DNA of 64,000 bases from Pseudomonas fluorescens (GCF_040448305.1 NZ_CP148752.1:1364001-1428000), one strand, 5' to 3'. Positions 7,801 through 17,060 are shown, counted from the stretch's first letter. Program-made: numbers and translations. Notes: generated by a model not told the origin, from the sequence alone.

Positions 7801-9999
7801 TTAGTGGGCGGTCTTGCCCGTATGGTTATTCAGCGAAATAACCTTGGTCTTGCCAATGCGGTGACGGTAGATCTCGCGCAGGTACTTGATCGATTTCTTC
7901 ACACAATCGCGCGACAGGCGGATGTCGTTGATCGAGACAAATTTTTCCTTGTCGTTGATCAGCTCACGGTACTTCTTCTCGTACATCGGCTTGATCGCGT
8001 ACCAGTTGGTATCGAGGATCTTCGCCGGGTTCTCGAATTCGTTGAGCAAGTCGTCGATGCGGCCTTCGTCGAATTCCTCCTGGACGATGAAGTCCAGGAT
8101 CGAGTTGTCCAGGGTCTCGTCGAAACGGTATGCCGACTTCGCAAAGCAGCGCTTGATGAACGCCACGATCAGCGTCAGGAAGTCGTCCGACAGGCACGGA
8201 CTCTTGGCGATCAGGGTGGTCAGCGACAGGTTGGCCGAGGCACCGATCACCAGCGCGTAGCGCTTGAGCGTGGTGTTGGGGAACAGGCTGTTGAGGTGGG
8301 TCTTCAACCGGTTCAGGTCCATGTAGGACAGCTTGTAGTCCTTCGGCAACGAAACGATCGACACCACCGACGAGCAATTCTTGAAGAAGTGCAGGTCGTG
8401 CAGGGCCGCCGCGTCGTAACCCGAGTTCTTGTACTGCTCCAGCGACGCGCGATAGCGCTTGGATTCGATCGGCAACAGGCTGATGCCTTCGATGGCCTGG
8501 GTGACCTTGTTGAAGTGCGGCAGGTCGATCGAACGGAAGAACAGGTCGTCGATGTTCAGGCGCTGCGGCTCTTTCTCGAACACCTTGAATTTGTCGCTGC
8601 TCGGCGCTGGGGTTTCCGGCACCACGGACTCGGCGTAGGCAATCGCCACCGGGCCAGCCAGGCTCATGAACAGGTCGTTGGCGTCCAGGCGGATGGTTTC
8701 GCCGATGTCGATGCCGGCGCGACGGAAATAGTTCTGGTCGTAGTCGGTGGTCACCGCCTGGGCCGTCAGAATGTTGAAGATCTGCTGCGAGATGTATTGG
8801 TTGGCATGCTTTTCCATGGCATTGACATCAATGTTCTGGATATTACCGTCATCGTTCTCTTCGGCGTAACGCATGATGTCGTTGGAGATCAGCATCATCG
8901 CGTTCCATGGGCGGATGCGGCCCATGACGCTGGCTTCGCTGCTGTCTTCGTTGGCGAAGTTGTAGGAGAAGTCCCACTCTTCCGACAGGTATTTGCACAG
9001 CAGGCGGCCGGCGTTGATGTGCAACGCCTCGGACATTTCACTGCGGTGATCGGAAATGTTCGGCAGTACGCAGATGCCACTGGTGAAGATCGGTTCGAAG
9101 ACGAAGGAGTGGCCGCTCTTGCTGTCGTGCTCGTCCATCGGTTTGGTGTCGAACGTCTTGTTCATGTACGAGTGCTGCTGGGCCAGGCCGAACTCCGAGG
9201 CCATGCCCGAACCGGTACCGCCGCCAGCACTGAAGATCGAGAAGTACAGGCGCGACTGGTTGGCCTTGATGCCGCAGCTGTCGATCAGGTACGAGTGAAT
9301 CATTTTCCAGTCAGGGCTGGAGAAACGCTGGGTGTCCTTGTTCAGGATGATCTTGGCCAGGTACTGGCCGAGGATCGGCGCGTTGCCGGCGCCACCGGCG
9401 TGGACTTCCGACAGGTCCATGATTTTCATCTTGCTGTAGTCGCGCAGGAAGCCGCTTTTTTCGCCCTTGCGCGAGAAGCGGATGCGTCCGGCGATGTCCT
9501 TGTCCAGGTCGCCGAGCATCACCAGCGGCTCGACCAGAAACACCGGCTTGGTGTTTTTGTTCTGGCCCAGGCGCAGGTTGTTGCGGATCCACTGGGCCGG
9601 GCTGTAGCCCTTTTCGGCAAAACGCTTGTCCGGCGACAGGCGATCTTCGTTGTTGAATTCGTTGAGGTAGAACTTGCGGGCGTTGTACACCAGCTCCGCC
9701 ACGTCCAGCGCAATGTTCGAGCCGCAGCGGCCCAGGCCGATCAGGCATACCGACGGGAATTCCTGATCGCTGTGCTGTTCGCTGTCGCCTTCCAGGTGTG
9801 GTGCGCGCGGGAACACCATGTCGCGCAGGCCGTCGAGGTTGTCGAGGATGCGGTCGGTGTTGGTTTCGGTGAAGTACAGGTATTGCTGGGTCGCCAACGG
9901 ACGGGATTGGATCAATGGCTTCGGTGATGACGGGCTGTTGGCCGCGGGGCTCAACGTCAGATCGTTTACCGCAGTGGCCGGGTTGTTTTTAGAAGTCAT
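7801..9999 (-). CDS. FtsZ/tubulin-superfamily protein, stand-alone and uncharacterised
   Basis: 732 residues from the ATG that begins MTSKNNPATA. After a low-complexity N-terminus of about 80 residues, the nucleotide-binding loops of FtsZ/tubulin GTPases appear in order: T1-like GLGRCGSN (88-95), T3-like AGGAGNAP (201-208) and T4 G-box GGGTGSG (259-265). Around 436-443, IRLDANDL resembles the FtsZ T7 loop (N-V-D-F-A-D-V), with Asp439 and Asp442 at the two acidic positions that trigger GTP hydrolysis. The large T1-T3 spacing and the C-terminal 280 residues are unlike FtsZ. It is probably a Tubulin_2-like GTPase; whether it forms filaments is unknown. It is monocistronic and is not a phage PhuZ or plasmid TubZ by size or context. 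Confidence 0.8.
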   Translation of the reverse strand: MTSKNNPATAVNDLTLSPAANSPSSPKPLIQSRPLATQQYLYFTETNTDRILDNLDGLRDMVFPRAPHLEGDSEQHSDQEFPSVCLIGLGRCGSNIALDVAELVYNARKFYLNEFNNEDRLSPDKRFAEKGYSPAQWIRNNLRLGQNKNTKPVFLVEPLVMLGDLDKDIAGRIRFSRKGEKSGFLRDYSKMKIMDLSEVHAGGAGNAPILGQYLAKIILNKDTQRFSSPDWKMIHSYLIDSCGIKANQSRLYFSIFSAGGGTGSGMASEFGLAQQHSYMNKTFDTKPMDEHDSKSGHSFVFEPIFTSGICVLPNISDHRSEMSEALHINAGRLLCKYLSEEWDFSYNFANEDSSEASVMGRIRPWNAMMLISNDIMRYAEENDDGNIQNIDVNAMEKHANQYISQQIFNILTAQAVTTDYDQNYFRRAGIDIGETIRLDANDLFMSLAGPVAIAYAESVVPETPAPSSDKFKVFEKEPQRLNIDDLFFRSIDLPHFNKVTQAIEGISLLPIESKRYRASLEQYKNSGYDAAALHDLHFFKNCSSVVSIVSLPKDYKLSYMDLNRLKTHLNSLFPNTTLKRYALVIGASANLSLTTLIAKSPCLSDDFLTLIVAFIKRCFAKSAYRFDETLDNSILDFIVQEEFDEGRIDDLLNEFENPAKILDTNWYAIKPMYEKKYRELINDKEKFVSINDIRLSRDCVKKSIKYLREIYRHRIGKTKVISLNNHTGKTAH

Positions 10000-10196
10000 G
10001 GTTCGCCATCTACCTGGGCTGATTGGTTGGCCGACTCGCTGTCGTCGAACCGTCACGGAATACAATCGCGTCTTTTTTCAGCGCGTACCTGGACCATGCC
10101 TTGGTCTCTGGCCTGAGCATTGCTCGGGGGGGAATCCTTTCCTAAGTCATGATGAATCGGCCAATATTCGGTGATCTTTAATCAAGAAGAGGCAAA

Positions 10197-11093
10197 ATGA
10201 TGTCAACGCTACCTTCGCTAGGGTTTGCCGGGATCGGCCTGATGGGGCTGCCGATGTGCCGGCGCCTGCTGGCCGCGGGTTATCCGCTGGCGGTATGGAA
10301 TCGCAATCCGGACAAGTGCAAGCCGCTGGTGGAGGCGGGCGCGCGCCAGGTCGCCAGCCCGGCCGAACTGTGTCAGCACGCTGACGTGGTGATGCTGTGC
10401 CTGGCGGATACGTCGGTGGTACGCGAGGTGGTGTTTGGTCCTGCAGGCATTGTGGAGGGAGCAAAAAAAGGCCAGCTGCTGGTGGATTTCTCCAGCCTGG
10501 AGCCCAATGCCACGCGGGAAATGGCCGCAGAACTTGCTGGTAAAACCGGCATGGGTTGGCTCGACACGCCGGTATCCGGTGGCGTGGTCGGTGCCGAAGC
10601 TGGAAGCCTGGCGATCATGGTCGGCGGTGACGTACAGGATCTGGAGCGGGTCCGGCCTGTGCTGTTGAACCTGGGGCAGCGTGTGACACACATGGGCGGC
10701 GTCGGGGCAGGGCAGGTGACCAAGGCGTGCAATCAGATGATCGTCGCTTGCAATGCATTGGTGATTGCCGAAGTGGTCGCGCTGGCGGAGCGTTCCGGGG
10801 TTGATGCCAGCCTGATCGCCGAAGCGCTGGCCGGCGGCTTTGCCGATTCGAAGCCGTTGCAGATCCTCGCCCCGCAGATGGCGGAAAACCGATTCGAGCC
10901 GGTCAAGTGGCACGTACGCACGTTGCTCAAGGATCTGGACACAGCGGTGAAGTTTTCCCGTGAACAAGGCTCGGCGACACCGATCAGCGGTCTGGCCGCG
11001 CAATTGATGCGCCTGCATGGGAGTCAGGGTTTCCTTGAAAAGGACCCGTCTACATTAGTGCAGATGTACCGTGAGCCAGGCTCAGCGTCGTGA
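10197..11093 (+). CDS. NAD(P)-dependent dehydrogenase of the 3-hydroxyisobutyrate/tartronate semialdehyde reductase family
   Basis: 298 residues; ATG at 10197 or the adjacent ATG at 10200. The N-terminal Rossmann motif GFAGIGLMGLPM (9-20) is followed by the NRNPDK segment, which favours NADP. The substrate loop DTPVSGGVVGAEAGSL and the region of the catalytic lysine, GAGQVTKACNQ, match the beta-hydroxyacid dehydrogenase family. It likely interconverts a short beta-hydroxyacid and its semialdehyde; the exact substrate is not evident. No operon partner. Confidence 0.88.
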   Translation: MMSTLPSLGFAGIGLMGLPMCRRLLAAGYPLAVWNRNPDKCKPLVEAGARQVASPAELCQHADVVMLCLADTSVVREVVFGPAGIVEGAKKGQLLVDFSSLEPNATREMAAELAGKTGMGWLDTPVSGGVVGAEAGSLAIMVGGDVQDLERVRPVLLNLGQRVTHMGGVGAGQVTKACNQMIVACNALVIAEVVALAERSGVDASLIAEALAGGFADSKPLQILAPQMAENRFEPVKWHVRTLLKDLDTAVKFSREQGSATPISGLAAQLMRLHGSQGFLEKDPSTLVQMYREPGSAS

Positions 11094-11211
11094 CGGTGTA
11101 GGCGTGCTGGCGCTGGTTGATTTCGTTCAGCACCGGATGCAACTCGGCCAGTGGCACCGGCCGGCTCAGCAGGGATGAGTCGCCGGTGCCGAAGTCATCG
11201 ATTGGCGCTAT
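11053..11211 (-). pseudogene. Possible remnant of an EAL-domain (c-di-GMP phosphodiesterase) gene
   Basis: On the minus strand, directly after the stop of the YkgJ-family gene, an open stretch of about 50 codons encodes IDDFGTGDSSL, nearly identical to the EAL-domain signature IDDFGTGYSSL. The reading continues to a TAG inside the 3' end of the HIBADH-family gene. There is no start codon, no upstream part of the domain and no EAL/EVL motif. It could be a decayed fragment or chance similarity. Confidence 0.3.
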
Positions 11212-11214
11212 TAC

Positions 11215-11580
11215 TCAGGCGATTTGCTTCTGAGGCGTCTCGAAGGCGGGTTGCAAGGCCGGCAAGCCGAAAGCGGCACGGGCCGCGTCGCAATCGGGAT
11301 TGGCCAGGCCATCGACCCAGGAAGCCTCGAATTCCCGGCAGGTGCTGGAGCGTTTTTCGTAAATCGAGCACTGCACCGTACTGCCCACGTCTCCCACCAG
11401 GCTGGTGCAACGCACGGGTTTGCAGCCGGTGCCGAGCATCGCGACCCGACTGGGGCTGATCTGTTCGACAAGCTCATCGGGTACCGTCCCTCCGGACGAG
11501 GCGCATTCACCCCAGAAAAATGACACGCGAAAATGAGAACAGCAGGCACCGCAATTCAGACACGGACTGGCTTCGGACAT
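11215..11580 (-). CDS. YkgJ-family cysteine-cluster protein
   Basis: 121 residues. The N-terminal cluster Cys7-x2-Cys10-x2-Cys13-Cys14 and later Cys residues (CKPVRC, CSIY, CREF) match the zinc- or iron-chelating YkgJ family. Soluble, no signal peptide. It is convergent with the HIBADH-family gene. The family is widespread, with no agreed function beyond metal binding. Confidence 0.88.
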   Translation of the reverse strand: MSEASPCLNCGACCSHFRVSFFWGECASSGGTVPDELVEQISPSRVAMLGTGCKPVRCTSLVGDVGSTVQCSIYEKRSSTCREFEASWVDGLANPDCDAARAAFGLPALQPAFETPQKQIA

Positions 11581-11837
11581 GGGCGATTATCTAAGGAGGA
11601 GTGGAGACACAGGGGGGAAACAAGGCCGCTATTCTAGGCTTCGCCAACGGCTTGGGAAGGGGGGCTCAAAGGTATTTTTCATCGACCGGACGGGCTGCGA
11701 AATACCCGCCCTGCGAAAGCTGCGATCCTGTGGGAGCAGGCTGTGCGCCATGGGCAGGTATCAGCCTGGCGAATAATGAAAGACAGGTGCGGCCGCCGTG
11801 TCTAGATTGCAAAGTCCGGGGGCAGTGACGCCCCAAA

Positions 11838-11845
11838 AACAATAA
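11838..11845 (+). promoter_or_regulatory. A-rich Hfq/Crc-like motif before the MFS gene
   Basis: AACAATAA inside an A-rich run just upstream of the ribosome-binding site fits the AAnAAnAA pattern bound by Hfq with Crc in Pseudomonas catabolite repression. The pattern is short, so chance is possible. Confidence 0.4.
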
Positions 11846-11858
11846 AAGAGACGGACCC

Positions 11859-13208
11859 ATGCAGAACTCGACCCAAGCGGCCAATGCCTGGCGCATCCTG
11901 TTCCTGTTGTTCCTGGCCAACCTGTTCAATTTTTTCGACCGCACCATCCCGGCCATCATCATCGAGCCCATTCGCATGGAGTGGCACCTCAGTGATTTCC
12001 AGTTGGGGATCATCGGGACGGCATTCACCATCGTCTACGCCATTGCCGGCTTGCCGCTGGGGCGCATGGCCGATACCGGCTCGCGCAGCAAGCTGATGGG
12101 TTGGGGATTGGCGGTGTGGAGCGGGTTGACCGCCGTCAACGGCATGGTGGGCAGTTTCTGGAGCTTCCTGATCGTGCGCATGGGCGTCGGCATCGGCGAG
12201 GCCAGTTACGCGCCAGCCGCCAACTCGCTGATCGGCGACTTGTTTCCGGCTCACCGCCGGGCGCGGGCCATGGGGATCTTCATGCTGGGGCTGCCATTGG
12301 GACTGTTGCTGGCGTTCTTCACCATCGGCGCGATGGTCAAGGCCTTCGATAGCTGGCGAGCGCCGTTCTTTATCGCCGCGGTGCCCGGGCTGATCCTGGC
12401 GATCTTCATGTTTTTCATCAAGGAACCGAAGCGCGGCGCCGCGGAGAGCGTTCAGGTTTCGCAGGAAAAGATCGATCGGCCGATCCGTCGTGTGTTGGCC
12501 GTGCCGACCTTCCTGTGGCTGGTGATGGCCGGCCTGTGTTTCAACTTCGCCACCTATGCCTGCAACTCGTTTCTGGTGCCGATGCTGCAACGGTATTTCC
12601 TGATGCCGTTGCAAGAAGCGGCGGTCGCCACCGGGGTTATTGTTGGCGTGACCGGGTTGGTCGGCCTGACCCTCGGTGGCTGGATCGCAGACAAGATTCA
12701 CCAACGGGTCGCCAACGGGCGGCTGTTGTTTGCGGCCTTCAGCCTGGTGATTTCGACGGTCTGCACCGCGTGGGCGCTGCATTCCGGGCGAATCGAGATC
12801 GGTGTGTTTGTTGCGGCGTTTAGCCTGGGTTGGTTGTTCGCCTACAACTTCTATACCTGCGTGTACACGGCGATTCAGGATGTGGTCGAGCCGCGGTTGC
12901 GGGCAACGGCGATGGCGCTGTTCTTTGCCGGGCTGTACCTGTTGGGCGGTGGCCTGGGGCCGGTGGTGGTCGGGGCCTTGTCAGATCACTTTGCCCACAC
13001 GGCGATGCTCGCGGCGGGTGCGCAACAGATGACTGAGGCGTTTAAAGCGGTCGGCCTGCATGACGCGATGTACCTGATTCCGGTGGCGCTGTTGTTCACC
13101 GTAGTGTTTCTGTTCCTGGCTTCGCGGTGTTTCGTGCGCGATGCCAAGCGGATGAAGGAAGGGTTGGTGGTGGTTGTTGAGCCTGATAGTTCTGCAGTGA
13201 CTGCCTAA
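11859..13208 (+). CDS. MFS transporter, spinster-like
   Basis: 449 residues with about twelve hydrophobic segments. The first membrane segment is followed by NLFNFFDRTIPAIIIEPI, a form common in the spinster/ACS-like branch, and the MFS loop 2-3 motif appears as GLPLGRMADTGSRSKLMG. Starts with ATG after an A-rich leader carrying AACAATAA. It has no catabolic neighbours, so the substrate is unknown; organic acid or sugar acid uptake is one possibility. A REP doublet and the rapA terminator follow. Confidence 0.85.
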   Translation: MQNSTQAANAWRILFLLFLANLFNFFDRTIPAIIIEPIRMEWHLSDFQLGIIGTAFTIVYAIAGLPLGRMADTGSRSKLMGWGLAVWSGLTAVNGMVGSFWSFLIVRMGVGIGEASYAPAANSLIGDLFPAHRRARAMGIFMLGLPLGLLLAFFTIGAMVKAFDSWRAPFFIAAVPGLILAIFMFFIKEPKRGAAESVQVSQEKIDRPIRRVLAVPTFLWLVMAGLCFNFATYACNSFLVPMLQRYFLMPLQEAAVATGVIVGVTGLVGLTLGGWIADKIHQRVANGRLLFAAFSLVISTVCTAWALHSGRIEIGVFVAAFSLGWLFAYNFYTCVYTAIQDVVEPRLRATAMALFFAGLYLLGGGLGPVVVGALSDHFAHTAMLAAGAQQMTEAFKAVGLHDAMYLIPVALLFTVVFLFLASRCFVRDAKRMKEGLVVVVEPDSSAVTA

Positions 13209-13212
13209 CCGC

Positions 13213-13305
13213 CATCGCGAGCAAGCTCGCTCCCACAGTGGTTAGTGTTGTTCACAGGTTATGTGGTCAACACTAAACCTGTGGGAGCGAGCTTGCTCGC
13301 GATGA
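13213..13305. repeat. REP doublet
   Basis: Inverted pair of GAGCAAGCTCGCTCCCAC and GTGGGAGCGAGCTTGCTC between the convergent MFS and rapA genes. The spacer holds a smaller inverted repeat (CACAGGTT/AACCTGTG). Confidence 0.94.
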
Positions 13306-13339
13306 GGCCATCAGCAGCACTACTGAAATTGAAGTAAAC

Positions 13340-13373
13340 AAAAAAGGCCCGCATCACTGCGGGCCTTCTTTTT
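13340..13373 (-). terminator. rapA terminator
   Basis: The stem AAGGCCCGCA/TGCGGGCCTT with flanking A and T runs lies just after the rapA stop on the minus strand. Confidence 0.85.
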
Positions 13374-13393
13374 ATAGCGGTGGGGGAGGGTTG

Positions 13394-16240
13394 TTAACCC
13401 GCCACCAACACCCGAATCGCTTCCAGTCGCAGCGCAGCCTTGTCGAGCATGGCCAGGCCTTGTTCGCGTTGATTGCGCAGGGCTACCAGTTCACTGTCGC
13501 GCACGGTCGGGTTGACCGCTTGCAACGCGGTAAGGCGCGCCAGTTCTTCCTCGGTATCGGCGGCCAGGCGGCGCTGCGCCTCGGCGACACGCTCAGTGTG
13601 GCGCGGCAGGATCTTCGCTTCACCGGCATTGATCCGTGGCGTCAGTTGGTCACGCTGGGCCTGGATGAACTTGTTGGCGCTGGCACGCGGCACGCTTTCG
13701 AGCTGATCGTTCAAGGTTTCGAACGACACGCGGGCCGACAGGTCGTTGCCGTTGGTATCGAGCAGGCAGCGCAGGGCGGCCGGTGGCAGGTAGCGCCCCA
13801 GTTGCAGTGAGCGTGGGGCAACCACTTCACTGACATACAACAGTTCCAGCAACACGGTGCCCGGCTTCAGCGCCTTGTTCTTGATCAGCGCCACGGCGGT
13901 GTTGCCCATGGAGCCGGACAGCACCAGATCCATGCCGCCCTGGACCATCGGGTGCTCCCAGGTGATGAACTGCATGTCTTCGCGAGACAGCGCCTGGTTA
14001 CGGTCGTAAGTGATGGTCACGCCTTCGTCGTCGCCCAGCGGGAAACTGGCGTCGAGCATTTTTTCGCTCGGCTTGAGGATCAGCGCGTTTTCCGAATGGT
14101 CTTCGCTGTCGATGCCGAAGGCGTCGAACAGGGTTTCCATGTAGATCGGCAGGGCGAACTGGTCGTCTTGCTCAAGGATATCTTCCACCAGCGCATCGCC
14201 TTCGCCCGCGCCGCCGGAGTTGAGCTCCAGCAGACGGTCGCGACCGGTGTGCAGCTCGGCTTCCAGACGCTCACGTTCGGTGCGGGCTTCGTCGATCAGC
14301 GCTTGCCACTCGCCATCGTCAGCCTCTTCGAGCAGCGGCAGCAGGCGCGGGCCGAACTGGTGCTGCAAGGCGTTGCCGGTCGGGCAGGTGTTGAGGAATG
14401 CGTTCAGCGCTTCGTGGTACCACTGGAACAGGCGCTCTTGCGGGCTGGTTTCCAGGTACGGCACATGCAGTTCGATGATGTGCTTCTGGCCAATCCGGTC
14501 CAGACGACCGATACGTTGTTCCAGCAGGTCCGGGTGGGACGGCAGGTCGAACAGCACCAGGTGATGGGAGAACTGGAAGTTGCGACCTTCACTGCCGATT
14601 TCCGAGCAGATCAACACCTGCGCACCAAATTCTTCGTCGGCGAAGTAGGCGGCGGCGCGGTCACGCTCGAGGATGTTCATGCCCTCGTGGAACACCGTGG
14701 CCGGGATGCCGGAACGCACGCGCAGGGCGTCTTCCAGGTCCATGGCGGTTTCGGCGTGGGCGCAGATCACCAGCACTTTGGTGCGCTTGAGCATCTTCAG
14801 TTGATCGATCAGCCACTCGACGCGTGGGTCGAACTTCCACCAGCGTTCTTCTTCGCTGGCGTCCGGTTGGGCCTGGAAGCTGACTTCCGGGTACAGTTCG
14901 GCGTGATCGCCCAACGGCAGTTCGAGGTATTCGTCCGGGCATGGCAGTGGGTACGGGTGCAGCTTACGCTCCGGGAAACCCTGCACGGCGGCGCGGGTGT
15001 TACGGAACAGCACGCGGCCGGTGCCGTGGCGGTCGAGTAATTCACGCACGAGGCGCGCGCTGGCTTCGGTGTCGCCATCGTTGACGGCGGCCAGCAGGGC
15101 TTCGCCTTCGTTGCCGAGGAATCCGTGGATGGTCTTGTGGGCTTGCGGCGACAGGCGTCCCTTGTCCAGCAACTCCTGAACGGCTTCAGCCACCGGGCGA
15201 TAGTTTTCGCTCTCGGCACGGAAGGCCTGCAGGTCGTGGAAGCGGTTCGGGTCGAGCAGACGCAGACGGGCGAAGTGGCTGTCCTGGCCCAGTTGTTCCG
15301 GGGTGGCGGTCAACAGCAGCACGCCGGGAATGGTTTCGGCGAGTTGCTCGACCAGGGAATACTCAGGGCTGACCTGATCTTCGTGCCATACCAGGTGGTG
15401 AGCTTCGTCGACCACCAGCAAGTCCCAGCCTGCCGCGAACAGCGCGTCCTGGGCTTTCTCGTCGTCCACCAGCCACTCAAGCGCGACCAGCGCGAGTTGG
15501 GTGTCTTCGAAGGGGTTGCTGGCATCGCTTTCGATGAAGCGTTCTTCGTCGAACAGTGCGACCTGCAGGTTGAAGCGGCGGCGCATCTCTACCAGCCACT
15601 GGTGCTGCAGGTTTTCCGGAACCAGGATCAGCACGCGGTTGGCGCGGCCCGAAAGCAATTGGCGATGGATCACCAGGCCGGCTTCGATGGTTTTGCCCAG
15701 GCCCACTTCGTCGGCCAGCAGAACCCGTGGCGCGATGCGGTCGGCGACTTCGCGGGCAATGTGCAACTGGTGCGCGATGGGTTGCGCACGCACGCCGCCC
15801 AGGCCCCACAGAGAGGACTGCAACTGACGGCTGGTGTGTTCCAGTGTGTGATAACGCAGGGAGAACCAGGCCAGCGGGTCGATCTGGCCGGCGAACAGAC
15901 GGTCGCTGGCCAGGCGGAACTGAATGAAGTTCGACAGTTGGGTTTCCGGCAGGGTGACCACTTCGTTATGCCCGTTGAGGCCGTGGTAAACCAGCAGGCC
16001 ATCAACGTCATCGACTTCGCGGACGGTCAGCTTCCAGCCTTCGAAGTGAGTGATGGAGTCACCCGGCGAAAACCGCACACGGGTGAGGGGCGCATTCCTT
16101 AGCGCGTACTGGCGAGTGTCGCCAGTGGCCGGATAGAGCACGGTCAACAAGCGGCCGTCCTGTGCCAGAACGGTGCCTAAACCCAGCTCGGCTTCGCTGT
16201 CACTGATCCAGCGTTGCCCCGGTTGATACTGCTGCGCCAT
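13394..16240 (-). CDS. rapA: RNA polymerase-associated ATPase RapA (HepA)
   Basis: 948 residues, the normal length for RapA, an SWI2/SNF2 ATPase that binds core RNA polymerase and helps recycle it. Domains in order: N-terminal Tudor-like domains (about 1-110); helicase lobe 1 with Walker A DEVGLGKT (177-184), DEAH box (278-281) and LLTATP; lobe 2 ending in the arginine-finger region QRIGRLDRIGQ; and a long C-terminal RapA-specific region. Monocistronic, with its own terminator. Confidence 0.97.
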   Translation of the reverse strand: MAQQYQPGQRWISDSEAELGLGTVLAQDGRLLTVLYPATGDTRQYALRNAPLTRVRFSPGDSITHFEGWKLTVREVDDVDGLLVYHGLNGHNEVVTLPETQLSNFIQFRLASDRLFAGQIDPLAWFSLRYHTLEHTSRQLQSSLWGLGGVRAQPIAHQLHIAREVADRIAPRVLLADEVGLGKTIEAGLVIHRQLLSGRANRVLILVPENLQHQWLVEMRRRFNLQVALFDEERFIESDASNPFEDTQLALVALEWLVDDEKAQDALFAAGWDLLVVDEAHHLVWHEDQVSPEYSLVEQLAETIPGVLLLTATPEQLGQDSHFARLRLLDPNRFHDLQAFRAESENYRPVAEAVQELLDKGRLSPQAHKTIHGFLGNEGEALLAAVNDGDTEASARLVRELLDRHGTGRVLFRNTRAAVQGFPERKLHPYPLPCPDEYLELPLGDHAELYPEVSFQAQPDASEEERWWKFDPRVEWLIDQLKMLKRTKVLVICAHAETAMDLEDALRVRSGIPATVFHEGMNILERDRAAAYFADEEFGAQVLICSEIGSEGRNFQFSHHLVLFDLPSHPDLLEQRIGRLDRIGQKHIIELHVPYLETSPQERLFQWYHEALNAFLNTCPTGNALQHQFGPRLLPLLEEADDGEWQALIDEARTERERLEAELHTGRDRLLELNSGGAGEGDALVEDILEQDDQFALPIYMETLFDAFGIDSEDHSENALILKPSEKMLDASFPLGDDEGVTITYDRNQALSREDMQFITWEHPMVQGGMDLVLSGSMGNTAVALIKNKALKPGTVLLELLYVSEVVAPRSLQLGRYLPPAALRCLLDTNGNDLSARVSFETLNDQLESVPRASANKFIQAQRDQLTPRINAGEAKILPRHTERVAEAQRRLAADTEEELARLTALQAVNPTVRDSELVALRNQREQGLAMLDKAALRLEAIRVLVAG

Positions 16241-16457
16241 GCTGCCTGACTCCCACCTGAAAAAGCGGGCTATCTTAACGGAATGAGGGCTTCAGGGCCA
16301 AAGGACTCTCAGAAAAACTCACAGTCATACGTTAGCCCACCTGTGCATGACGCGCCGCCCGGTGCACTAATGAGTGCCAAATGAGTCACAGTTTGCGACC
16401 GATGGCTCAAGACGCCATCCCCGCAGCCGACAGCCTGCTGACAGGAGACTGAAAACC

Positions 16458-16799
16458 ATGCTGCCACCGATGCTCCCCCTGAGTGCCGTGCCGATCACTT
16501 CACAGACCGACCCGATCCGCCAGCGTCCGGACATTCCACCGGTGGTGCCGGTGCAGGAAAGCTCCAGTGAAAGCACCATCGACCTGCAAAAGCGCAATCC
16601 TGAAGAGGACGGGCTGGTGCTGCGCGAGGAGCAGCGCCGCAGGCAGGAGCAGGAACGACGCCGCCGTGAAGCCGACAATGATCCCGAGGCTCACCTGGCG
16701 ATTCCCGGGGATGAACTCAATGCCGACAACACCGTGCCGGTGGCGCCGCTGATGGAAGATCAGCCGCGGCAGGGGCTGTGGGTCGATATCGAGATTTGA
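16458..16799 (+). CDS. Small charged hypothetical protein
   Basis: 113 residues from the ATG that begins MLPPMLPLSAVP; the open frame extends upstream, but this start fits better. The N-terminal third is rich in Pro, Ser and Thr, and the middle (about 53-75) is a highly charged likely coiled coil with RRRQEQERRRREADND. No signal peptide or known domain. It follows the divergent rapA. I do not recognise a function. Confidence 0.65.
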   Translation: MLPPMLPLSAVPITSQTDPIRQRPDIPPVVPVQESSSESTIDLQKRNPEEDGLVLREEQRRRQEQERRRREADNDPEAHLAIPGDELNADNTVPVAPLMEDQPRQGLWVDIEI

Positions 16800-16898
16800 G
16801 CACAGGCTGGTCAGCGCGGCCGTCAGGCCGCATTATTGGCGCAGGGTTGCCGAACGCTACGACGGCTTAAACTCATTTCAAGCGATGCACTGACCGCC

Positions 16899-17060
16899 AT
16901 GAGCCAAGACGACAAACTGATTGACCTCAATGCTGAACGCGCCAAGCGTGTTCATGACCTCAATGACAAGCGACTCAATGAAGTTCGCCAGGCGTTCGAG
17001 CAGGCCATGCCGTTGGGCAAGTCCGGGAAAAAGCCGAAAAACAAACCGAAAAAGCGCTGA
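16899..17060 (+). CDS. Small basic hypothetical protein
   Basis: 53 residues, from MSQDDKLIDLNAERAKRVHDL to a lysine-rich tail (GKKPKNKPKKR). It has a predicted amphipathic helix followed by a disordered basic end, suggesting nucleic acid or ribosome contact, but this is inference only. It lies just upstream of the Anr-box region of ccoM. Short length lowers confidence. Confidence 0.6.
   Translation: MSQDDKLIDLNAERAKRVHDLNDKRLNEVRQAFEQAMPLGKSGKKPKNKPKKR

Noticed and set aside
11725..11755. REP-like sequence before the MFS gene (CTGTGGGAGCAGGCTGTGCGCC)
   Set aside because: Only one degenerate half is present, and no inverted partner is found; not called as a REP doublet.
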